Positions 1-14,704 of a stretch of DNA of 64,000 nucleotides are shown here, one piece after another. The notes below the pieces were generated by a model. It was not told the DNA's origin. It saw only the letters and a list, made by a program, of their open reading frames with translations, and ran no database searches. Positions within the stretch are counted from its first letter, which is position 1. The number at the start of each line of letters is the position of its first letter. Origin of the DNA: Taudactylus pleione (taxonomy: Eukaryota; Chordata; Amphibia; Anura; Myobatrachidae); the NCBI GenBank assembly GCA_031769625.1, contig JAUIMM010000700.1:186001-250000 (forward strand). The letters are read 5' to 3'. The translations under genes were made by a program, and so were the position numbers.

Positions 1-3000
1 TGAAGAAAAAAAAATTTTGGCCAATTTTTAAGGTCCGGAGCTTACAGAATTTTTCATACGGGTAAATATCTTTCTGGAGGGTTCTGTGTCAAAATTAAGC
101 ACCAAAATCAACTTCTGTCACCGCAGCAAATCTTTTTTAAGGTTTATTGAAACTTTTCAGCAGAATTTGGGGATTTTTGAAGAAAAAATAAATTTGGCCA
201 ATTTTTAAGGTCCGGAGCTTACAGAATTTTTCATACGGGTAAATATCTTTCTGGAGGGTTCTGTGTCAAAATTAAGCACCAAAATCAACTTCTGTCACTG
301 CAGCAAATCTTTTTTAAGGTTTACTGAAAGTTTTAAGTAGAATTTGGTGTTTTTTGAAGAAAAAAATTTTTGGCCGATTTTTAAGGTCCGGGGCTTACAG
401 AATTTTTCATATGGGTAAATATCTTTCTGGAGGGTTCTGTGTCAAAATTAAGCACCAAAATCAACTTCTGTCACCGCAGTAAATCTTTTTTAAGGTTTAC
501 TGAAAGTTTTAAGGAGAATTTGGGGATTTTTGAAGAAAAAAATTTTTGGCCAGATTTTTAAGGTCCGGGGCTTACAGAATTTTTCATACGGGTAAATATC
601 TTTCTGGAGGGTTCTGTGTCAAAATTAAGCACCAAAATCAACTTTTGTCACCGCAGCAAATCTTTTTTAAGGTTTACTGAAAGTTTTAAGCAGAATTTGG
701 AGATTTTTGAAGAAAAAAATTTTTGGCTGATTTTTAAGTTCCGGGGCTTACAGAATTTTTTATATGGGTAAATATCTTTCTGGAGGGTTCTGTGTCAAAA
801 TTAAGCACCAAAATCAACTTTTGTCACCGCAGCAAATCTTTTTTAAGATTTAATGAAAGTTTTAAGCAGAATTTGGGGATTTTTGAAGAAAAAAATTTTT
901 ACCCGATTTTTAAGGTCCGGGGCTTACAGAATTTTTCATACGGGTAAATATCTTTCTGGAGGGTTCTGTGTCATAATTAAGCACCAAAATCAACTTTTGT
1001 CACCGCAGCAAATCTTTTTTAAGGTTTATTGAAAGTTTTAAGCAGAATTTGGGGATTTTTGAAGAAAAAAATATTTGGCTTATTTTTAAGGTCCGGGGCT
1101 TACAGAATTTTTAATACGGGTAAATATCTTTCTGGAGGGTTCTGTGTCAAAATTAAGCACCAAAATCAACTTTTGTCACCGCAGCAAATCTTTTTTAAGG
1201 TTTACTGAAAGTTTTAAGGAGAATTTGGGGATTTTTGAAGAAAAAAATTTTTGGCCAGATTTTTAAGGTCCGGGGCTTACGGAATTTTTCATACGGGTAA
1301 ATATCTTTCTGGAGGGATCTGTGTCAAAATTAAGCACCAAAATCAACTTTTGTCACCGCAGCAAATCTTTTTTAAGATTTAACTAAAGTTTTAAGCAGAA
1401 TTTGGGGATTTTTGAAGAAAAAAATTTTTGCCCGATTTTTACGGTCCGGGGCTTACAGAATTTTTCATACGGGTAAATATCTTTCTGGAGGGTTCTGTGT
1501 CATAATTAAGCACCAAAATCAACTTTTGTCACCGCAGCAAATCTTTTTTAAGGTTTACTGAAAGTTTTAAGCAGAATTTGGGGATTTTTGAAGAAAAAAA
1601 TATTTGGCTTATTTTTAAGGTCCTGGGCTGACAGAATTTTTAATACGGGTAAATATCTTTCTGGAGGGTTCTGTGTCAAAATTAAGCACCAAAATCAACT
1701 TCTGTCACCGCAGCAAATCTTTTTTAAGGTTTACTGAAAGTTTAAGCAGAATTTGGGGATTTTTGAAGAAAAAAAATTTTGGCTGATTTTTAAGTTCCGG
1801 GGCTTACAGAATTTTTCATACGGGTAAATATCTTTCTGGAGGGTTCTGTGTCAAAATTAAGCACCAAAATCAACTTCTGTCACCTCAGCAAATCTTTTTT
1901 AAGGTTTACTGAAAGTTTTAAGCAAAATTTGGGGATTTTTGAAGAAAAAAATTTTTGCCCAATTTTTAAGATCCGGGGCTTACAGAATTTTTCATACTGG
2001 TAAATATCTTTCTGGAGGGTTCTGTGTCAAAATTAAGCACCAAAATCAACTTCTGTCACTGCAGCAAATCTTTTTTAAGGTTTACTGAAAGATTTAAGCA
2101 GAATTTGGGGATTTTTGAAGAAAAAAATTTTTGCCCGATTTTTAAGGTCCGGGGCTTACAGAATTTTTCATATGGGTAAATATCTTTCTGGAGGGTTCTG
2201 TGTCAAAATTAAGCACCAAAATCAACTTTTGTCACCGCAGCAAATCTTTTTTAAGGTTTACTGAAAGTTTTAAGCAGAATTTGGGGATTTTTGAAGAAAA
2301 AAATTTTTGCCCGATTTTTAAGGTCTGGGGCTTACAGAATTTTTCATATGGGTAAATATCTTTCTGGAGGGTTCTGTGTCAAAATTAAGCACCAAAATCA
2401 ACTTCTGTCACTGCAGCAAATCTTTTTTAAGGTTTACTGAAAGTTTTAAGTAGAATTTGGTGTTTTTTGAAGAACAAAATTTTTGGCCGATTTTTAAGGT
2501 CCGGGGCTTACAGAATTTTTCATATGGGTAAATATCTTTCTGGAGGGTTCTGTGTCAAAATTAAGCACCAAAATCAACTTCTGTCACCGCAGCAAATATT
2601 TTTTAAGGTTTACTGAAAGTTTTAAGGAGAATTTGGGGATTTTTGAAGAAAAAAATTTTTGGCCAGATTTTTAAGGTCCGGGGCTTACAGAATTTTTCAT
2701 ATGGGTAAATATCTTTCTGGAGGGTTCTGTGTCAAAATTAAGCACCAAAATCAACTTCTGTCACCGCAGCAAATCTTTTTTAAGGTTTACTGAAAGTTTT
2801 AAGCAGAATTTGGAGATTTTTGAAGAAAAAATTTTTTGGCTGATTTTTAAGTTCCGGGGCTTACAGAATTTTTTATATGGGTAAATATCTTTCTGGAGGG
2901 TTCTGTGTCAAAATTAAGCACCAAAATCAACTTTTGTCACCGCAGCAAATCTTTTTTAAGATTTAATGAAAGTTTTAAGCAGAATTTGGGGATTTTTGAA

Positions 3001-6000
3001 GAAAAAAATTTTTGCCCGATTTTTAAGGTCCGGGGCTTACAGAATTTTTCATACTGGTAAATATCTTTCTGGAGGGTTCTGTGTCAAAATTAAGCACCAA
3101 AATCAACTTCTGTCACTGCAGCAAATCTTTTTTAATGTTTACTGAAAGATTTAAGCAGAATTTGGGGATTTTTGAAGAAAAAAATTTTTGCCCGATTTTT
3201 AAGGTCCGGGGCTTACAGAATTTTTCATATGGGTAAATATCTTTCTGGAGGGTTCTGTGTCAAAATTAAGCACCAAAATCAACTTTTGTCACCGCAGCAA
3301 ATCTTTTTTAAGGTTTACTGAAAGTTTTAAGCAGAATTTGGGGATTTTTGAAGAAAAAAATTTTTGGCCGATTTTTAAGGTCCGGGGCTTACAGAATTTT
3401 TCATATGGGTAAATATCTTTCTGGAGGGTTCTGTGTCAAAATTAAGCACCAAAATCAACTTCTGTCACCGCAGCAAATCTTTTTTAAGGTTTACTGAAAG
3501 TTTTAAGCAGAATTTGGGGGTTTTTGAAGAAAAAAATTTTTGGCCGATTTTTAAGGTCCGGGGCTTACAGAATTTTTCATACGGGTAAATATCTTTCTGG
3601 AGGGTTCTGTGTCAAAATTAAGCAACAAAATCAACTTTTGTCACCGCAGCAAATCTTTTTTAAGGTTTTCTGAAAGTTTTAAGCAGAATTTGGGGATTTT
3701 TGAAGAAAAAAATTTTTGGCCGATTTTTAAGATCCGGGGCTTACAGAATTTTTCATACGGGTAAATATCTTTCTGGAGGGTTCTGTGTCAAAATTAAGCA
3801 CCAAAATCAACTTCTGTCACGGCAGCAAATCTTTTTTAAGGTTTATTGAAAGTTTTCAGCAGAATTTGGGGATTTTTGAAGAAAAAAAAATTTTGGCCAA
3901 TTTTTAAGGTCCGGAGCTTACAGAATTTTTCATACGGGTAAATATCTTTCTGGAGGGTTCTGTGTCAAAATTAAGCACCAAAATCAACTTCTGTCACCGC
4001 AGCAAATCTTTTTTAAGGTTTATTGAAAGTTTTCAGCAGAATTTGGGGATTTTTGAAGAAAAAATAAATTTGGCCAATTTTTAAGGTCCGGAGCTTACAG
4101 AATTTTTCATACGGTTAAATATCTTTCTGGAGGGTTCTGTGTCAAAATTAAGCACCAAAATCAACTTCTGTCACTGCAGCAAATCTTTTTTAAGGTTTAC
4201 TGAAAGTTTTAAGTAGAATTTGGTGTTTTTTGAAGAAAAAAATTTTTGGCCGTTTTTTAAGGTCCGGGGCTTACAGAATTTTTCATATGGGTAAATATCT
4301 TTCTGGAGGGTTCTGTGTCAAAATTAAGCACCAAAATCAATTTCTGTCACCGCAGCAAATCTTTTTTAAGGTTTACTGAAAGTTTTAAGGAGAATTTGGG
4401 GATTTTTGAAGAAAAAAATTTTTGGCCAGATTTTTAAGGTCCGGGGCTTACAGAATTTTTCATACGGGTAAATATCTTTCTGGAGGGTTCTGTGTCAAAA
4501 TTAAGCACCAAAATCAACTTCTGTCACCGCAGCAAATCTTTTTTAAGGTTTACTGAAAGTTTTAAGCAGAATTTGGAGATTTTTGAAGAAAAAAATTTTT
4601 GGCTGTTTTTAAGTTCCGGGGCTTACAGAATTTTTTATATGGGTAAATATCTTTCTGGAGGGTTCTGTGTCAAAATTAAGCACCAAAATCAACTTTTGTC
4701 ACCGCAGCAAATCTTTTTTAAGATTTAATGAAAGTTTTAAGCAGAATTTGGGGATTTTTGAAGAAAAAAATTTTTACCCGATTTTTAAGGTCCGGGGCTT
4801 ACAGAATTTTTCATACGGGTAAATATCTTTCTGGAGGGTTCTGTGTCATAATTAAGCACCAAAATCAACTTTTGTCACCGCAGCAAATCTTTTTTAAGGT
4901 TTATTGAAAGTTTTAAGCAGAATTTGGGGATTTTTGAAGAAAAAAATATTTGGCTTATTTTTAAGGTCCGGGGCTTACAGAATTTTTAATACGGGTAAAT
5001 ATCTTTCTGGAGGGTTCTGTGTCAAAATTAAGCACCAAAATCAACTTTTGTCACCGCAGCAAATCTTTTTTAAGGTTTACTGAAAGTTTTAAGGAGAATT
5101 TGGGGATTTTTGAAGAAAAAAATTTTTGGCCAGATTTTTAAAGTCCGGGGCTTACAGAATTTTTCATACGGGTAAATATCTTTCTGGAGGGTTCTGTGTC
5201 AAAATTAAGCACCAAAATCAACTTTTGTCACCGCAGCAAATCTTTTTTAAGATTTAACTAAAGTTTTAAGCAGAATTTGGGGATTTTTGAAGAAAAAAAT
5301 TTTTGCCCGATTTTTACGGTCCGGGGCTTACAGAATTTTTCATACGGGTAAATATCTTTCTGGAGGGTTCTGTGTCATAATTAAGCACCAAAATCAACTT
5401 TTGTCACCGCAGCAAATCTTTTTTAAGGTTTACTGAAAGTTTTAAGCAGAATTTGGGGATTTTTGAAGAAAAAAATATTTGGCTTATTTTTAAGGTCCTG
5501 GGCTGACAGAATTTTTAATACGGGTAAATATCTTTCTGGAGGGTTCTGTGTCAAAATTAAGCACCAAAATCAACTTCTGTCACCGCAGCAAATCTTTTTT
5601 AAGGTTTACTGAAAGTTTAAACAGAATTTGGGGATTTTTGAAGAAAAAAAATTTTGGCTGATTTTTAAGTTCCGGGGCTTACAGAATTTTTCATACGGGT
5701 AAATATCTTTCTGGAGGGTTCTGTGTCAAAATTAAGCACCAAAATCAACTTCTGTCACCTCAGCAAATCTTTTTTAAGGTTTACTGAAAGTTTTAAGCAG
5801 AATTTGGGGATTTTTGAAGAAAAAAATTTTTGCCCAATTTTTAAGATCCGGGGCTTACAGAATTTTTCATACTGGTAAATATCTTTCTGGAGGGTTCTGT
5901 GTCAAAATTAAGCACCAAAATCAACTTCTGTCACTGCAGCAAATCTTTTTTAAGGTTTACTGAAAGATTTAAGCAGAATTTGGGGATTTTTGAAGAAAAA

Positions 6001-6324
6001 AATTTTTGCCCGATTTTTAAGGTCCGGGGCTTACAGAATTTTTCATATGGGTAAATATCTTTCTGGAGGGTTCTGTGTCAAAATTAAGCACCAAAATCAA
6101 CTTTTGTCACCGCAGCAAATCTTTTTTAAGGTTTACTGAAAGTTTTAAGCAGAATTTGGGGATTTTTGAAGAAAAAAATTTTTGCCCGATTTTTAAGGTC
6201 TGGGGCTTACAGAATTTTTCATATGGGTAAATATCTTTCTGGAGGGTTCTGTGTCAAAATTAAGCACCAAAATCAACTTCTGTCACTGCAGCAAATCTTT
6301 TTTAAGGTTTACTGAAAGTTTTAA
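1..6324. repeat. 22-monomer higher-order duplication (3.88 kb offset)
   Basis: The segment from 1 to about 2449 recurs at about 3877-6324, offset by 3875-3876 bp (22 monomers). Private variants match in order: AAAAAATAAATTTGG near 184 and 4060, GGTCCTGGGCTGACAG near 1619 and 5495, and GGTCTGGGGC near 2322 and 6197. The copies part after about 2449, where the first has a TTTGGTGTTTTTTG monomer and the second does not. Part of the same block appears a third time around 7200-8500, with one monomer missing. The first copy may start before the window. Confidence 0.8.
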
Positions 6325-9300
6325 GCAGAATTTGGGGATTTTTGAAGAAAAAAATTTTTGCCCGATTTTTAAGGTCCGGGGCTTACAGAATTTTTCATAT
6401 GGGTAAATATCTTTCTGGAGGGTTCTGTGTCAAAATTAAGCACCAAAATCAACTTTTGTCACCGCAGCAAATCTTTTTTAAGGTTTTCTGAAAGTTTTAA
6501 GCAGAATTTGGGGATTTTTGAAGAAAAACATTTTTAGACGATTTTTAAAGTCCGGGGCTTACAGAATTTTTAATACGGGTAAATATCTTTCTGGAGGGTT
6601 CTGTGTCAAATTTATGCACCAAAATCAACTTCTGTCACCGCAGCAAATATTTTTTAAGGTTTACTGAAAGTTTTAAGCAGAATTTGGGGATTTTTGAAGA
6701 AAAAAATTTTTGGCCGATTTTTAAGATCCGGGGCTTACAGAATTTTTCATACGGGTAAATATCTTTCTGGAGGGTTCTGTGTCAAAATTAAGCACCAAAA
6801 TCAACTTCTGTCACGGCAGCAAATCTTTTTTAAGGTTTATTGAAAGTTTTCAGCAGAATTTGGGGATTTTTGAAGAAAAAAAAATTTTGGCCAATTTTTA
6901 AGGTCCGGAGCTTACAGAATTTTTCATACGGGTAAATATCTTTCTGGAGGGTTCTGTGTCAAAATTAAGCACCAAAATCAACTTCTGTCACCGCAGCAAA
7001 TCTTTTTTAAGGTTTATTGAAAGTTTTCAGCAGAATTTGGGGATTTTTGAAGAAAAAAAAAATTTGGCCAATTTTTAAGGTCCAGAGCTTACATAATTTT
7101 TCATACGGGTAAATATCTTTCTGGAGGGTTCTGTGTCAAAATTAAGCACCAAAATCAACTTCTGTCACTGCAGCAAATCTTTTTTAAGGTTTACTGAAAG
7201 TTTTAAGTAGAATTTGGTGTTTTTTGAAGAAAAAATTTTTTGGCCGATTTTTAAGGTCCGGGGCTTACAGAATTTTTCATATGGGTAAATATTTTTCTGG
7301 AGGGTTCTGTGTCAAAATTAAGCACCAAAATCAACTTCTGTCACCGCAGCAAATCTTTTTTAAGGTTTACTGAAAGTTTTAAGGAGAATTTGGGGATTTT
7401 TGAAGAAAAACATTTTTGGCCAGATTTTTAAGGTCCGGGGCTTACAGAATTTTTCATATGGGTAAATATCTTTCTGGAGGGTTCTGTGTCAAAATTAAGC
7501 ACCAAAATCAACTTTTGTCACCGCAGCAAATCTTTTTTAAGATTTAATGAAAGTTTTAAGCAGAATTTGGGGATTTTTGAAGAAAAAAATTTTTACCCGA
7601 TTTTTAAGGTCCGGGGCTTACAGAATTTTTCATACGGGTAAATATCTTTCTGGAGGGTTCTGTGTCATAATTAAGCACCAAAATCAACTTTTGTCACCGC
7701 AGCAAATCTTTTTTAAGGTTTATTGAAAGTTTTAAGCAGAATTTGGGGATTTTTGAAGAAAAAAATATTTGGCTTATTTTTAAGGTCCGGGGCTTACAGA
7801 ATTTTTCATACGGGTAAATATCTTTCTGGAGGGTTCTGTGTCAAAATTAAGCACCAAAATCAACTTTTGTCACCGCAGCAAATCTTTTTTAAGGTTTACT
7901 GAAAGTTTTAAGGAGAATTTGGGGAATTTTGAAGAAAAAAATTTTTGGCCAGATTTTTAAGGTCCGGAGCTTACAGAATTTTTCATATGGGTAAATATCT
8001 TTCTGGAGGGTTCTGTGTCAAAATTAAGCACCAAAATCAACTTTTGTCACCGCAGCAAATCTTTTTTAAGATTTAACGAAAGTTTTAAGCAGAATTTGGG
8101 GATTTTTGAAGAAAAAATTTTTTGCCCGATTTTTACGGTCCGGGGCTTACAGAATTTTTCATACGGGTAAATATCTTTCTGGAGGGTTCTGTGTCATAAT
8201 TAAGCACCAAAATCAACTTTTGTCACCGCAGCAAATCTTTTTTAAGGTTTACTGAAAGTTTTAAGCAGAATTTGGGGATTTTTGAAGAAAAAAATATTTG
8301 GCTTATTTTTAAGGTCCTGGGCTGACAGAATTTTTAATACGGGTAAATATCTTTCTGGAGGGTTCTGTGTCAAAATTAAGCACCAAAATCAACTTCTGTC
8401 ACCGCAGCAAATCTTTTTTAAGGTTTACTGAAAGTTTAAGCAGAATTTGGGGATTTTTGAAGAAAAAAAATTTTGGCTGATTTTTAAGTTCCGGGGCTTA
8501 CAGAATTTTTCATACTGGTAAATATCTTTCTGGAGGGTTCTGTGTCAAAATTAAGCACCAAAATCAACTTCTGTCACTGCAGCAAATCTTTTTTAATGTT
8601 TACTGAAAGATTTAAGCAGAATTTGGGGATTTTTGAAGAAAAAAATTTTTGCCCAATTTTTAAGGTCCGGGGCTTACAGAATTTTTCATATGGGTAAATA
8701 TCTTTCTGGAGGGTTCTGTGTCAAAATTAAGCACCAAAATCAACTTTTGTCACCGCAGCAAATCTTTTTTAAGGTTTACTGAAAGTTTTAAGCAGAATTT
8801 GGGGATTTTTGAAGAAAAAAATTTTTGCCCGATTTTTAAGGTCCGGGGCTTACAGAATTTTTCATACGGGTAAATATCTTTCTGGAGGGTTCTGTGTCAA
8901 AATTAAGCACCAAAATCAACTTCTGTCACCGCAGCAAATCTTTTTTAAGGTTTACTGAAAGTTTTAAGCAGAATTTGGGGATTTTTGAAGAAAAAAATTT
9001 TGGGCCGATTTTTAAGGTCCGGGGCTTACAGAATTTTTCATACGGGTAAATATCTTTCTGGAGGGTTCTGTGTCAAAATTAAGCAACAAAATCAACTTTT
9101 GTCACTGCAGCAAATCTTTTTTAAGGTTTACTGAAAGTTTTAAGCAGAATTTGGTGATTTTTGAAGAAAAAAATTTTTGGCCGATTTTTAAGGTCCGGGG
9201 CTTACAGAATTTTTCATACGTGTAAATATCTTTCTGGAGGGTTCTGTGTCAAAATTAAGCACCAAAATCAACTTTTGTTACCACAGCAAATCTTTTTTAA

Positions 9301-12239
9301 GGTTTTCTGAAAGTTTTAAGCAGAATTTGGGGATTTTTGAAGAAAAACATTTTTAGACGATTTTTAAAGTCTGGGGCTTACAGAATTTTTAATACAGGTA
9401 AATATCTTTCTGGAGGGTTCTGTGTCAAATTTATGCACCAAAATCAACTTCTGTCACCGCAGCAAATCTTTTTTAAGGTTTACTGAAAGTTTTAAGCAAA
9501 ATTTGTGGATTTTTGAAGAAAAAAATTTTTGGCCGATTTTTAAGATCCGGGGCTTACAGAATTTTTCATACGGGTAAATATCTTTCTGGAGGGTTCTGTG
9601 TCAAAATTAAACACCAAAATCAACTTTTGTCACCGCAGCAAATCTTTTTTAAGATTTAATGAAAGTTTTCAGCAGAATTTGGGGATTTTTGAAGAAAAAA
9701 AATTTTGGCCGATTTTTAAGGTCCGGGGCTTACAGAATTTTTCATACGGGTAAATATCTTTCTGGAGGGTTCTGTGTCAAAATTAAGCACCAAAATCAAC
9801 TTTAGTCACCGCAGCAAATCTTTTTTAAGGTTTACTGAAAGTTTTAAGCAGAATTTGGGGATTTTTGAAGAAAAAAATATTTGGCTTATTTTTAAGGTCC
9901 GGGGCTTACAAAATTTTTCATACGTGTAAATATCTTTCTGGAGGGTTCTGTGTCAAAATTAAGCACCAAAATCAACTTTTGTCACCGCAGCAAATCTTTT
10001 TTAAGGTTTTCTGAAAGTTTTAAGCAGAATTTGGGGATTTTTGAAGAAAAAAATTTTTGGACGATTTTTAAGGTCCGGGGCTTACAGAATTTTTAATACG
10101 GCTAAATATCTTTCTGGAGGGTTCTGTGTCAAATGTATGCACCAAAATCAACTTCTGTCACCGCAGCAAATCTTTTTTAAGGTTTACTGAAAGTTTTAAG
10201 CAGAATTTGGTGATTTTTTAAGAAAAAATTTTTTGGCCGATTTTTAAGATCCGGAGCTTACAGAATTTTTCATACGGGTAAATATCTTTCTGGAGGGTTC
10301 TGTGTGAAAATTAAGCACCAAAATCAACTTCTGTCATGGCAGCAAATCTTTTTTAAGGTTTACTGAAAGTTTTAAGCAGAATTTGGGGATTTATGAAGAA
10401 AAAAATTTTGGGCCGATTTTTAAGCTCCGGGGCTTACAGAATTTTTCATACGGGTAAATATCTTTCTGGAGGGTTCTGTGTCAAAATTAAGCACCAAAAT
10501 CAACTTCTGTCACCGCAGCAAATCTTTTTAAGGTTTTCTGAAAGTTTTCAGCAGAATTTTAGGATTTTTGAAGAAAAAAATTTTTGGCCGATTTTTCAGG
10601 TACGGGGCTTACAGAATTTTTCATATGGGTAAATATCTTTCTGGAGGGTTCTGTGTCAAAATTAAGCACCAAAATCAACTTTTGTCACCGCAGCAAATCT
10701 TTTTTAAGGTTTACTGAAAGTTTTAAGCAGAATTCGGGGATTTTTGAAGTAAAACATTTTTGGCCGATTTTTAAGCTCCGAGGCTTACAGAATTTTTCAT
10801 ACGGGTAAATATCTTTCTGGAGGGTTCTGTGTCAAAATTAAGCACCAAAATCAACTTCTGTCACCGCAGCAAATCTTTTTAAGGTTTTCTGAAAGTTTTC
10901 AGCAGAATTTTAGGATTTTTGAAGAAAAAAATTTTGGGCCGATTTTTAAGGTCCGGGGCTTACAGAATTTTTCATATGGGTAAATATCTTTCTGGAGGGT
11001 TCTGTGTCAAAATTAAGCACCAAAATCAACTTCTGTCACCACAGCAAATCTTTTTTAAGGTTTACTGAAAGTTTTAAGCAGAATTTGGGGATTTTTGAAG
11101 AAAAAAAATTTTGGCTGATTTTTAAGTTCCGGGGCTTACAGAATTTTTCATACGGGTAAATATCGTTCTGGAGGGTTCTGTGTCAAAATTAAGCACCAAA
11201 ATCAACTTCTGTCACCTCAGCAAATCTTTTTTAAGGTTTACTGAAAGTTTTAAGCAGAATTTGGGGATTTTTGAAGAAAAAAATTTTTGCCCAATTTTTA
11301 AGGTCCGGGGCTTACAGAATTTTTCATACTGGTAAATATCTTTCTGGAGGGTTCTGTGTCAAAATTAAGCACCAAAATCAACTTCTGTCACTGCAGCAAA
11401 TCTTTTTTAATGTTTACTGAAAGATTTAAGCAGAATTTGGGGATTTTTGAAGAAAAAAATTTTTGCCCGATTTTTAAGGTCCGGGGCTTACAGAATTTTT
11501 CATATGGGTAAATATCTTTCTGGAGGGTTCTGTGTCAAAATTAAGCACCAAAATCAACTTTTGTCACCGCAGCAAATCTTTTTTAAGGTTTACTGAAAGT
11601 TTTAAGCAGAATTTGGGGATTTTTGAAGAAAAAAATTTTTGCCCGATTTTTAAGGTCCGGGGCTTACAGAATTTTTCATATGGGTAAATATCTTTCTGGA
11701 GGGTTCTGTGTCAAAATTAAGCACCAAAATCAACTTCTGTCACCGCAGCAAATCTTTTTTAAGGTTTATTGAAAGTTTTAAGCAGAATTTGGGGGTTTTT
11801 GAAGAAAAAAATTTTTGGCCGATTTTTAAGGTCCGGGGCTTACAGAATTTTTCATACGGGTAAATATCTTTCTGGAGGGTTCTGTGTCAAAATTAAGCAA
11901 CAAAATCAACTTTTGTCACTGCAGCAAATCTTTTTTAAGGTTTACTGAAAGTTTTAAGCAGAATTTGGTGATTTCTGAAGAAAAAAATTTTTGGCCGATT
12001 TTTAAGGTCCGGGGCTTACAGAATTTTTCATACGTGTAAATATCTTTCTGGAGGGTTCTGTGTCAAAATTAAGCACCAAAATCAACTTTTGTCACCGCAG
12101 CAAATCTTTTTTAAGGTTTTCTGAAAGTTTTAAGCAGAATTTGGGGATTTTTGAAGAAAAACATTTTTAGACGATTTTTAAAGTCCGGGGCTTACAGAAT
12201 TTTTAATACGGGTAAATATCTTTCTGGAGGGTTCTGTGT

Positions 12240-14704
12240 CAAATTTATGCACCAAAATCAACTTCTGTCACCGCAGCAAATCTTTTTTAAGGTTTACTGA
12301 AAGTTTTAAGCAAAATTTGTGGATTTTTGAAGAAAAAAATTTTTGGCCGATTTTTAAGATCCGGGGCTTACAGAATTTTTCATACGGGTAAATATCTTTC
12401 TGGAGGGTTCTGTGTCAAAATTAAACACCAAAATCAACTTCTGTCACCGCAGCAAATCTTTTTTAAGGTTTATTGAAAGTTTTCAGCAGAATTTGGGGAT
12501 TTTTGAAGAAAAAAAATTTTGGCCGATTTTTAAGGTCCGGAGCTTACAGAATTTTTCATACAGGTAAATATCTTTCTGGAGGGTTCTGTGTCAAAATTAA
12601 GCACCAAAATCAACTTCTGTCACAGCAGCAAATCTTTTTTAAGGTTTACTGAAAGTTTTAAGCAGAATTTGGGGATTTTTAAAGAAAAAAAATTTTGCCC
12701 AATTTTTAAGGTCTGGGGCTTACAGAATTTTTCATATGGGTAAATATCTTTCTGGAGGGTTCTGTGTCAAAATTAAGCACCAAAATCAACTTCTGTCACT
12801 GCAGCAAATCTTTTTTAAGGTTTACTGAAAGTTTTAAGCAGAATTTGGTGATTTTTTAAGAAAAAAATTTTTGGCCGATTTTTAAGGTCCGGGGCTTACA
12901 GAATTTTTCATATGGGTAACTATCTTTCTGGAGGGTTCTGTGTCAAAATTAAGCACCAAAATCAACTTCTGTCACCGCAGCAAATCTTTTTTAAGGTTTA
13001 CTGAAAGTTTTAAGCAGAATTTGGGGATTTTCGAAGAAAAAAATTTTTGCCCAATTTTTAAGGTCCGGGGCTTACAGAATTTTTCATACTGGTAAATATC
13101 TTTCTGGAGGGTTCTGTGTCAAAATTAAGCACCAAAATCAACTTCTGTCACTGCAGCAAATCTTTTTTAAGGTTTACTGAAAGTTTTAGGCAGAATTTGG
13201 GGATTTTTGAAGAAAAAAATTTTTGCCCGATTTTTAAGGTCCGGGGCTTACAGAATTTTTCATATGGGTAAATATCTTTCTGGAGGGTTCTGTGTCAAAA
13301 TTAAGCACCAAAATCAACTTTTGTCACCGCAGCAAATCTTTTTTAAGGTTTTCTGAAAGTTTTAAGCAGAATTTGGGGATTTTTGAAGAAAAACATTTTT
13401 AGACGATTTTTAAAGTCCGGGGCTTACAGAATTTTTAATACGGGTAAATATCTTTCTGGAGGGTTCTGTGTCAAATTTATGCACCAAAATCAACTTCTGT
13501 CACCGCAGCAAATCTTTTTTAAGGTTTACTGAAAGTTTTAAGCAAAATTTGTGGATTTTTGAAGAAAAAAATTTTTGGCCGATTTTTAAGATCCGGGGCT
13601 TACAGAATTTTTCATACGGGTAAATATCTTTCTGGAGGGTTCTGTGTCAAAATTAAACACCAAAATCAACTTCTGTCACCGCAGCAAATCTTTTTTAAGG
13701 TTTATTGAAAGTTTTCAGCAGAATTTGGGGATTTTTGAAGAAAAAAAAATTTTGGCCGATTTTTAAGGTCCGGAGCTTACAGAATTTTTCATACAGGTAA
13801 ATATCTTTCTGGAGGGTTCTGTGTCAAAATTAAGCACCAAAATCAACTTCTGTCACAGCAGCAAATCTTTTTTAAGGTTTACTGAAAGTTTTAAGCAGAA
13901 TTTGGGGATTTTTAAAGAAAAAAAATTTTGCCCAATTTTTAAGGTCTGGGGCTTACAGAATTTTTCATATGGGTAAATATCTTTCTGGAGGGTTCTGTGT
14001 CAAAATTAAGCACCAAAATCAACTTCTGTCACTGCAGCAAATCTTTTTTAAGGTTTACTGAAAGTTTTAAGCAGAATTTGGTGATTTTTTAAGAAAAAAA
14101 TTTTTGGCCGATTTTTAAGGTCCGGGGCTTACAGAATTTTTCATATGGGTAACTATCTTTCTGGAGGGTTCTGTGTCAAAATTAAGCACCAAAATCAACT
14201 TCTGTCACCGCAGCAAATCTTTTTTAAGGTTTACTGAAAGTTTTAAGCAGAATTTGGGGATTTTCGAAGAAAAAAATTTTTGCCCAATTTTTAAGGTCCG
14301 GGGCTTACAGAATTTTTCATACTGGTAAATATCTTTCTGGAGGGTTCTGTGTCAAAATTAAGCACCAAAATCAACTTCTGTCACTGCAGCAAATCTTTTT
14401 TAAGGTTTACTGAAAGTTTTAGGCAGAATTTGGGGATTTTTGAAGAAAAAAATTTTTGCCCGATTTTTAAGGTCCGGGGCTTACAGAATTTTTCATATGG
14501 GTAAATATCTTTCTGGAGGGTTCTGTGTCAAAATTAAGCACCAAAATCAACTTTTGTCACCGCAGCAAATCTTTTTTAAGGTTTTCTGAAAGTTTTAAGC
14601 AGAATTTGGGGATTTTTGAAGAAAAACATTTTTAGACGATTTTTAAAGTCCGGGGCTTACAGAATTTTTAATACGGGTAAATATCTTTCTGGAGGGTTCT
14701 GTGT
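12240..14704. repeat. Tandem 7-monomer (1233-bp) satellite duplication
   Basis: Two adjacent blocks of about 1233 bp, 12240-13471 and 13472-14704, are almost identical. Each starts at a TTTATGCACC variant monomer followed by AAGCAAAATTTGTGG. Each carries the rare changes CATACAGGTAAAT and GGGTAACTATC (near 12918 and 14150). A related block at 16814-18046 has the same monomer order but keeps GGGTAAATATC. The shared private changes point to recent unequal exchange in register. Confidence 0.82.

Noticed and set aside
40..80. CENP-B box in the satellite monomer
   Set aside because: The CATACGGG segment has the CGGG part, but the required TTCG at the right distance is absent (AATT is there instead).
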